Assembly (NCBI GenBank): GCA_902795095.1 | Contig: CADBKB010000071.1 | Location: forward strand, 1 to 10,258 | DNA length: 10,258 nt | Reading direction: 5' to 3' | Origin: Oscillospiraceae bacterium | GTDB lineage: Bacteria; Bacillota_A; Clostridia; Oscillospirales; Oscillospiraceae | In this document: one piece after another, positions 4,765 to 10,258 of the stretch | Layout: each line of letters begins with the position of its first letter | Position numbering within the stretch: the first letter of the stretch is position 1 | Program-made: the position numbers and the translations under genes | The notes under the pieces: generated by a model | Database searches by the model: none | Seen by the model: the letters and a program-made list of their open reading frames with translations, nothing else | What the model was told of the DNA's origin: nothing

Positions 4765-7671
4765 TTACTCCTTGTCCGCACCCATGGCACGGTAGAGGAA
4801 GGTGACGACCTGGCCTCTGGTGCAGGTGGCGTCCGGGCCAAAGGTTGTCGGCGTCATGCCGTTGGTGATTTTGTTCGCCACAGCCCAGGCCACGGCGGTC
4901 TCATAGAAGGCACCGGGCTTGAGATCGGAGAACGGGCTCTCGGATTTCTCCACCTCAGGAGATTCCTTGAAGCGGTACAGGAAGGTGACGATCTGGCCGC
5001 GGTTGCAGGGGTTGTCCGGGCTGAAGGTGGTGTCGGAAGTGCCCTTGGTGATGCCCTTCTCCACGGCCCAGGCCACGGCCTTCTCATAGAAGGCGCCGGG
5101 CTTGAGATCGGTGAAGGGGGTCTCGGTGCTCTCCGGAGCGGGGCAGCCGGCGGCGCGCCACAGGAAGGTGACCACGTGGCCGCGGGTGCAGGCGTTGTCC
5201 GGGCCGAAGTGGGTCTTGTCCACGCCGTTGGTGATCTGAGGATCGGCATAGAAGGCCCAGTAGACGGGATCAAAGTAGAACTTGCTTTCGTCCTTGACGT
5301 CGTCGAAGCGGAAGACCACGGGAGGCGCTTCCACCAGAGCATCAATGGCGTCGCCCAGCGCCTTAGCTGCTGCGTCCACCTCATCCTGGGTCGCGCCCAA
5401 TTTGTGCAGTACATCCTGCGCCGCTTCCACGGCGGCTTCCAGCGCGGCGACAGACTCGTCGGTGTACTTGCCCTTGTCGATTTTTTCGGCGTCTTCCATG
5501 GCCTGGATCAGGTCATCAAATTTGACGTCGGTCTGATCTGTTTTTTCCTCCAGGGCGGCAATCGCGTCGGTCACGGCCTTGGCAGCGGCGTCGACGGCGG
5601 CCTGGGTCGCCTTGTCATCGGCCTGAACGCCCTTGGCGGCGGCCACGGCTGCCTCCAGCGCGGCGACGGATTCGTCGGTGTACTTGATCTTTTCCACCGC
5701 CTCTGCAGCTGCAACGGCAGCGTCCAGGGCGGTCTTGTCGGCCTTTTCGGGCGCAGCGCCGCCGTCGAAGGTAAGGGACTTGAGTGTGAACTTGTAGCCC
5801 GTGGTCATGCCAGTGTAGGCGTCGATCACAATGGAGTCGGCCTCGATGCCGGTGTCCTCATAGCGGAACATCTCGGTGAAATTCTCGCCGTCGGAGGTGC
5901 GATAGCAGATGTAGGTCGTGCCCTGCTTCTCCAGACGCAGGACGTAGGCGCCGTTGGAGCCGAAGCCGGGGGAGGATTTGACGCCGTCGGTGTCAGCGGT
6001 GATGGCGCCGTCCACACGCAGGAAGTTCTGCAGGTCGTTGTTGCCGCCGCGGATGCCGGCCATGTTCTGGTAGTCCTCGCCTTCGCGGGCATAGAAGCCG
6101 AAGAACTGATAATAGCCGTTGGAAGCGCCGTTGGTGCTGAAGTCCACGGTGAGGGTGGCGGTCCAGTCGCCGTCCACATCGACAGTGATCAGATCCTCCG
6201 GGGTATTGGCCTGGTCGCCGGAGTTCTGACCGTTGCAGTCCTCCACGGCGTTGCGGGTGGTGACCAGGGCGAGGCCGTCGGCGGCCTGGGCGGCCTGGGT
6301 CTGGCCGATGATCTCATACTTGTCAGCGTCGGCAGCGTTGGTGAAGTCGATATCGACAGGGCCTGCTCCGGTGCGCGGGATGCGCTCGGTCTTGGTCTCG
6401 CCGCAGCGCTTGCAGGTGTAGGTCATGACGCCGGAGGTGGTTTCCGTGGGCTCTGTGGTGACGGTTCCCTCGTCCCAGTCGTGGCCCAGGGGCGCCACGC
6501 GGTCGTCGGTGTAGCTGGCGCCGCACTTTTTGCAGGTGTAGGTGGTGAAGCCGGCGTCAACACAGGTGGGCGCGGTGACGGAGGCCTCGTACTCATGGGT
6601 GCAGGTGCTCTCGACCTTCAGATCGTAATTCTGCTCCAGCTTGATGCTGTCGTAGCTCACGCGGAAGCTGCTGCCGCCGGTGGCCAGGGTGCCGACCTTG
6701 GGATCGTTCAGAGCGATCGAGGTCACGCCGAGGCTGCGCAGGGCGGTGTCGTCGGTGCCCCAGCTCAGACGGTAGGTGTCGGCTTCCTTGATCACGCGGA
6801 AGTAGACGACGTTTTTCGATGCGCTCAGATTCTGGCGGGTCTCCAGCGCGTCGTAGAACAGCTCGGTGTAGCTGCCGTTGCGCTCCACGCCGCCGGAGGC
6901 GCGCAGGTAGTTGCTGCTGTATTCCAGGTTGGCCTTGAGGTAGTTGCCGTCGTCCTGGTAGATGATGAGGGCCGCCTGGTTGCTGCCGGAGGGCACCGCG
7001 GAGAGCTTGAGCTTCGCCGTGGCCTCCCAGTCGCCGCCGCCGGTGCTGCGGGTCAGGATGTTCTTGGCGGTGTTGGTGCCGCCCTTGATGTCGCCGCTCT
7101 CGGCGGTGACGGTCAGAGCGCTGTCCGCCTGCTTCCAGTTGGAGGCGTTTTCGCGCACCCAGGTCCATTCCTCGGCGGGCGCGCTGCCGTCGAATTCCTC
7201 GACGAAGTCGGCCTTGCCTGCCAGGCTGACGGTATAGATCTTCGTGGCGCTGCCGTTCTTGACGGTGATGGTGGTCTTGCCGGGCACCTGGGCGGCGGGA
7301 GTTACGGTGACCTGGGCGGCGGGATCCTCCGCGCTGGCGGTGATGGCAGGCACCACCGGGGCCACATCGTCGATCAAGACGCTATAGTCGGCGTCCTCGG
7401 GGTCAAAGCCGGGGATGGCTGTGTCATTGACCTTGATCTCGGACAGGGCGGTGCTGGCCGCAAATTTGAAGTTGTAGGTCTTCGACAGGGGACCGAAGGG
7501 ACCCTCTCGCGTGACCTTGATTACCGCGCCGGTATCGGTGCAGGAAACGACCTCATAGCTGCCCTCGGCGCCGTCGGCGTTCAGGAATTCCACCTTGCTG
7601 ACGGTTTTGGACACATTGGAGGGCATCTGCAGGGTATAGGCCTGATCCACTGCCACGAACATATTGCTGAA
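4765..7671 (-). CDS. 3' part of the split GH67 surface enzyme: binding modules and SLH anchor
   Basis: This is the C-terminal part, about 969 residues, of the protein begun at 10181. It is read in another frame and has no convincing start or ribosome binding site of its own. In the intact protein it follows residue P837. Domains by position on the minus strand: a linker or beta region (7671-7450); a cadherin-like Ig fold (about 7449-7222, with 'PGFDPEDADYSV'); a concanavalin-like domain similar to GH43 beta-xylosidase C-terminal domains (about 7209-6631); two Cys-pair units, YTCKKCG and YTCKRCG (about 6603-6376); a second beta-rich, concanavalin-like region (about 6357-5758); two FIVAR helical repeats (about 5739-5542 and 5520-5329) sharing KYTDESVAALEAAV; and three SLH repeats (about 5310-5143, 5118-4957, 4935-4777) with TRGH/NRGQ/TRGQ. 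The SLH repeats should bind pyruvylated secondary wall polymer and hold the enzyme on the cell surface. The open frame runs up to 7887, but codons upstream of 7671 are Arg-rich shadow sequence. Confidence 0.85.
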   Translation of the reverse strand, partial: FSNMFVAVDQAYTLQMPSNVSKTVSKVEFLNADGAEGSYEVVSCTDTGAVIKVTREGPFGPLSKTYNFKFAASTALSEIKVNDTAIPGFDPEDADYSVLIDDVAPVVPAITASAEDPAAQVTVTPAAQVPGKTTITVKNGSATKIYTVSLAGKADFVEEFDGSAPAEEWTWVRENASNWKQADSALTVTAESGDIKGGTNTAKNILTRSTGGGDWEATAKLKLSAVPSGSNQAALIIYQDDGNYLKANLEYSSNYLRASGGVERNGSYTELFYDALETRQNLSASKNVVYFRVIKEADTYRLSWGTDDTALRSLGVTSIALNDPKVGTLATGGSSFRVSYDSIKLEQNYDLKVESTCTHEYEASVTAPTCVDAGFTTYTCKKCGASYTDDRVAPLGHDWDEGTVTTEPTETTSGVMTYTCKRCGETKTERIPRTGAGPVDIDFTNAADADKYEIIGQTQAAQAADGLALVTTRNAVEDCNGQNSGDQANTPEDLITVDVDGDWTATLTVDFSTNGASNGYYQFFGFYAREGEDYQNMAGIRGGNNDLQNFLRVDGAITADTDGVKSSPGFGSNGAYVLRLEKQGTTYICYRTSDGENFTEMFRYEDTGIEADSIVIDAYTGMTTGYKFTLKSLTFDGGAAPEKADKTALDAAVAAAEAVEKIKYTDESVAALEAAVAAAKGVQADDKATQAAVDAAAKAVTDAIAALEEKTDQTDVKFDDLIQAMEDAEKIDKGKYTDESVAALEAAVEAAQDVLHKLGATQDEVDAAAKALGDAIDALVEAPPVVFRFDDVKDESKFYFDPVYWAFYADPQITNGVDKTHFGPDNACTRGHVVTFLWRAAGCPAPESTETPFTDLKPGAFYEKAVAWAVEKGITKGTSDTTFSPDNPCNRGQIVTFLYRFKESPEVEKSESPFSDLKPGAFYETAVAWAVANKITNGMTPTTFGPDATCTRGQVVTFLYRAMGADKE

Positions 7672-10181
7672 GGGGGCGCCTGCAGCGTCGGCATGCCGGG
7701 CTGGGTTTTGTTGAAGGCGTCCACGGACAGGTCGAAGCCCCGGAAGGTCTTTTGGTTGGCGCCGGTGCCGAAGGTCACGGCGACGGACAGCAGGCCGTCG
7801 TCCACGGGGATATCCAGGCCGTTGTTGGCGTTCCAGTAGCCGCGGTAGAAGTCGCGCCATTCGCTGGCGTCGATCTCCTGACGCCACAGCTTTTCGGTGA
7901 CGGCCTTGTAGCGGGCAGAGTCGATCTTGCCCTCGAGAGAGGCCCAGGCGTCATTCATCCAGGAAACGTACTGCACGCCCTCCTGCATGAGGTATACGGC
8001 GTCCTCCCAGAAGGTGCGGCCGTCTTTCATTTCATGGTCCCAGGGGACGTGGTGGAACCAGAGCAGCAGGTTCTCGGGGATCTGGTCGATGTCGTTGTAC
8101 TCTTCGGCGAGCTCGTCGGCGTACTGGCCTGCCAGGTTGCTGCCCATCTGCATGCCGAAGGAGGTCAGCTCCTCGTGGTCGGTGCGGTTGTAGCCCACGC
8201 CGACGCCGTCGACCCGGCTGTAATAGGCGGGGGACCAGTCGTCGCGGATGGAGCCGCCGTTGAAGATGATCTGGGCGGGGTTGGGGAAGTAGTGGGTGCC
8301 GGTGCCGGTCATCTGGTGGCCGACGCCGTAGGGGGTCTGATAGCTGACCAGGGCCTCATAGGAGCCCATCATCATGGTGACGATGGTTTCCACCACCTCG
8401 TCGTCGTTCGACCAGGTCATGCGGACCCAATCCTCGGCGATGTCCTCAGCGCTCTGGGTCCAGTCCCAGGCCTGACGGCCGAAGGCGAAGAAGTTGGAGG
8501 CGGCGAAATGGTTGCCGGTCATGTTGGGGGAGTTGCCGATGTTGTTGACGCCGACGATGGCGGTGTCCACCTGGCCCTGGGCGGAGCCGTCGAGCACCTC
8601 GCCCACCAGAACGGTCTTGCCGCCGGTGCGGGTGTCGGTCTTGTAAATCTCCTCCCACTCGGTGCCGAGATAGCACAGGGAGATGTGGTGTCCGGTGTAC
8701 TCCTGGGTGATCTGGACCTCAATGGCCTGGTTGGTTTTGTCCATGGCGCCGAACATGGGGTGGAACGGCTCGCGGCCCTGGAAGTCCAGGGGACCGTTCT
8801 TGGTCTGGACGAAGACGTTATCGCCGAAGCTGCGGGCCGGATCGTCGTTGATGGGCTTGAATTCCATGTAAGCCCGCTTCAGGCGGTCGGTGTCCACGCT
8901 GGCGTTGTAGACGAAGGTGCGCCAGAACAGGGTCATGTTGTTGGGCAGGCCGTCGTTGACCTTGGCCAGGGCCTGGCCGAGGCCGTAGGCGCCGTCGCCG
9001 TGGTCATAGCCGTAGTCCTGGGGACCGGGCTGACCCTCGGAGTTGGCCTTGACGGTGTAGCCGATGAAGTCGGGGATGCGGGAGCGGATCTGCTCGGTCT
9101 TATTGGTCCACCAGTTCTGGAACTTCTCGACGTAGGGATTGTTGGCGTCGTTGCCGGAGATCCGGGAGGGACCGCCTGCGGCGGTATCCGCCGAGGTATT
9201 GCACGCGGAGTTCGTGGCGGAGGTATAGCGCACGGACAGGCCGATCTTGACGCCGTAGGGGCGCAGCACATCGGCCAGGGCGGCTTCATTGAGAATGTAC
9301 GCCTCGCTGAGGTAGGCCTCCTTGGCATTGACGTTGTTGATGGTGATCTCGTTGATGCCCACGCTGGCGCAGACTCTGGCAAAGACGATATAGCGGTCCA
9401 GAATCGTCGGCAGAGCGGTATTTCCGTTGCCGAACTCAAAGATCGAGCCGTCGCCGCCGGTGGAGCTGCCCTCGCCGGTGGCGTTGGTGCCGGCGTACAG
9501 GCGCTCCGCGTCCCAGTTGTTCAGGCGGCGATGATTGACCTTCGGCTGGTCGGCGATGTTCAGATCCGAGACGGACTTTTGCGTCTGCATCAGACGGAGG
9601 AAGGCGTAGGTGCCGTACAGGGCGCCGATCTCTGTGTTGCCGGCGATGACGGTGGCCTTCTTGCCCCCGAGAGTGACGGAGCGGATCAGATAGCCTTCGT
9701 CGCCCACCTTGGCCAGGTCGGCGCTGAGGTTCAGACCCGCGATCAGGGGAGAGGAGTCGGGCGTGCCCACCACGACGGCGCCGTCTGCCGTTACGGCGTC
9801 GGCAAAGGGGACCTCCTGGCCGAGCAGACCGGAGAACGCTTTGGAGAGCTCCAGCCGGGCGGCCTCCAGGGTGCTGGCCACGACGGTCTCTTTCGCGTTA
9901 TTGGGCTGCCGGGGCGTCCACTCGCTGCCGTTTCTGGAGTGGCGATAGGTAGGATTGGCGTCGTAGTTTTCCACGACGATGGCGGTGGCTGCGGCGCGGT
10001 ACTCGCTCAGCCTGGATGCGTCCTTGACAAGGCGGTAGTTGAGCCAAAGCTGCGAGCCGTCGTAAGTATCCGCGGACTCCGCGCTCCCGTCCGCAGCGGC
10101 GGCGGGCAGCGTGACCAGGGATGCGGCAAGGCACAGCGTCAGCAGCAGGCTGATCAGCCGGATGGATCTTGCATGCTTCAT
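7581..10181 (-). CDS. GH67 alpha-glucuronidase, secreted; 5' part of a frameshifted gene
   Basis: Alpha-glucuronidases of family GH67 cleave the alpha-1,2-linked (4-O-methyl)glucuronic acid from the non-reducing end of xylo-oligosaccharides. A signal peptide (about 1-30: MKHARS, hydrophobic core, AAAA before DGS) directs export. The N-terminal domain begins at YDGSQLWLNYRLV (40-52). The catalytic barrel carries KANSEGQPGPQDYG (378-391, acid Glu382), KNGPLDFQGREPF (461-473, Asp466) and QITQEY (490-495, Glu494), matching the known catalytic triad. The C-terminal GH67 domain includes WFHHVPWDHEMKDGRTFWED (708-727) and ends near 785. All catalytic residues are present. Start: ATG at 10181, with AGGAGG 7 bases upstream; an earlier in-frame ATG at 10214 lacks a good site. 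Residues past about 837 are out-of-frame junk until the stop at 7581, because of an apparent frameshift. Restoring it joins this to the frame ending at 4765, for 1805 residues in all. Confidence 0.92.
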   Translation of the reverse strand: MKHARSIRLISLLLTLCLAASLVTLPAAAADGSAESADTYDGSQLWLNYRLVKDASRLSEYRAAATAIVVENYDANPTYRHSRNGSEWTPRQPNNAKETVVASTLEAARLELSKAFSGLLGQEVPFADAVTADGAVVVGTPDSSPLIAGLNLSADLAKVGDEGYLIRSVTLGGKKATVIAGNTEIGALYGTYAFLRLMQTQKSVSDLNIADQPKVNHRRLNNWDAERLYAGTNATGEGSSTGGDGSIFEFGNGNTALPTILDRYIVFARVCASVGINEITINNVNAKEAYLSEAYILNEAALADVLRPYGVKIGLSVRYTSATNSACNTSADTAAGGPSRISGNDANNPYVEKFQNWWTNKTEQIRSRIPDFIGYTVKANSEGQPGPQDYGYDHGDGAYGLGQALAKVNDGLPNNMTLFWRTFVYNASVDTDRLKRAYMEFKPINDDPARSFGDNVFVQTKNGPLDFQGREPFHPMFGAMDKTNQAIEVQITQEYTGHHISLCYLGTEWEEIYKTDTRTGGKTVLVGEVLDGSAQGQVDTAIVGVNNIGNSPNMTGNHFAASNFFAFGRQAWDWTQSAEDIAEDWVRMTWSNDDEVVETIVTMMMGSYEALVSYQTPYGVGHQMTGTGTHYFPNPAQIIFNGGSIRDDWSPAYYSRVDGVGVGYNRTDHEELTSFGMQMGSNLAGQYADELAEEYNDIDQIPENLLLWFHHVPWDHEMKDGRTFWEDAVYLMQEGVQYVSWMNDAWASLEGKIDSARYKAVTEKLWRQEIDASEWRDFYRGYWNANNGLDIPVDDGLLSVAVTFGTGANQKTFRGFDLSVDAFNKTQPGMPTLQAPPSAICSWQWIRPIPCRCPPMCPKPSARWNS
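7672..7676 (-). other. Apparent frameshift in a five-C run splitting the GH67-SLH gene
   Basis: The minus strand reads GCG-CCC-CCT-TCA in the upstream frame, whereas protein-like sequence continues as TTC-AGC-AAT (FSN) from 7671. Adding one C gives GCG-CCC-CCC-TTC and joins the two frames cleanly. The run is not a canonical -1 slippery heptamer and no clear stimulatory hairpin was seen, so a one-base deletion or a sequencing or assembly error is the simplest reading. Confidence 0.8.
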
Positions 10182-10187
10182 AATCGG

Positions 10188-10194
10188 TCCTCCT
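10188..10194 (-). promoter_or_regulatory. Ribosome binding site deciding the GH67 start
   Basis: AGGAGGA on the minus strand lies 6 bases before the ATG at 10179-10181, which directly opens a classic signal peptide. It selects this start over the in-frame ATG 33 bases upstream. Confidence 0.8.
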
Positions 10195-10210
10195 GTTTTC
10201 TTGCATTTTC

Positions 10211-10249
10211 TCAAAAAGCCTGCCGTCGCATGAAGCGGTCCGGCAGGCT
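10211..10249 (-). terminator. Terminator or leader attenuator just upstream of the GH67 gene
   Basis: On the minus strand AGCCTGCCG (10249-10241) pairs with CGGCAGGCT (10225-10217), with an inner GCG/CGC stem (10235-10237 with 10227-10229) in the loop. It is followed by TTTTGAG. It lies only about 22 bases before the GH67 ribosome binding site. There is no room, and no visible -10, for a promoter between the two. It either ends an off-window minus-strand gene with partial read-through or is an attenuator in the GH67 leader. Confidence 0.65.
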
Positions 10250-10258
10250 GAAAAGACG

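Noticed and set aside
5329..5739. The FIVAR-coding repeats as a DNA tandem repeat element
   Set aside because: The similarity is at protein level, with a short shared stretch around KYTDESVAALEAAV, and reflects domain duplication rather than a mobile or CRISPR-like array.
7672..7676. Programmed -1 ribosomal frameshift
   Set aside because: The sequence G-CCC-CCT is not a canonical slippery heptamer with matched re-pairing, and no convincing downstream pseudoknot was seen. A one-base indel or sequence error is simpler, although it cannot be excluded without reads.
5176..7839. Plus-strand open frame of 887 codons opposite the surface-protein gene
   Set aside because: The product is a Gly/Val/Ala-rich low-complexity string without domains. 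It is explained by GC-rich codon use in the real minus-strand gene, which shows clear cadherin-like, concanavalin-like, FIVAR and SLH domains.

Overview
The window looks like a chromosomal segment of a GC-rich gut Firmicute, most likely in the Oscillospiraceae. The evidence is strong AGGAGG-type ribosome binding sites, Gram-positive SLH-type wall anchoring with the 'CTRGQVVTFLYRA' style of SLH repeat, and FIVAR and Cys-pair extracellular modules. The assignment is an inference from style, not from a marker gene.

Layout from left to right. Positions 1-373 hold no credible gene. They contain a plus-strand terminator (1-30), a nested inverted repeat resembling a mobile or structured intergenic repeat (46-130), a second plus-strand terminator (153-180) and the minus-strand terminator of the next operon (316-350). 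A minus-strand operon of an MFS/GPH-like sugar transporter (1351-2649) and a tRNA-dihydrouridine synthase (374-1351) follows, with the two genes overlapping as TGATG. A divergent promoter region (2650-2801) separates it from a plus-strand DUF1643 protein (2802-3413). This gene converges on a minus-strand pair, an ECF sigma factor (4125-4610) and an overlapping single-pass membrane protein that is a candidate anti-sigma or sensor (3485-4138). Similar GC-rich terminator hairpins (3431-3458 and 4704-4731) flank this pair.

The right half (4765-10181, minus strand) is one very large surface-enzyme gene split by a frameshift. Its 5' part encodes a signal peptide and a complete GH67 alpha-glucuronidase. 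Its 3' part encodes a cadherin-like domain, a concanavalin-like domain, two Cys-pair units, a second concanavalin-like region, two FIVAR repeats and three SLH repeats. Restoring one C in a five-C run at 7672-7676 would give a single 1805-residue protein. It would be exported, held on the cell wall, and would remove (4-O-methyl)glucuronic acid from xylan fragments. As written, the enzyme is cut off from its anchor. A hairpin with a U-tract sits just upstream of its ribosome binding site and is either the terminator of an off-window gene or an attenuator.

The most notable content is the cell-wall-anchored multidomain GH67 enzyme with its frameshift, the nested inverted repeat at the left edge, and the dyad in the divergent promoter region. 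I found no CRISPR array, tRNA, rRNA, transposase or phage gene.
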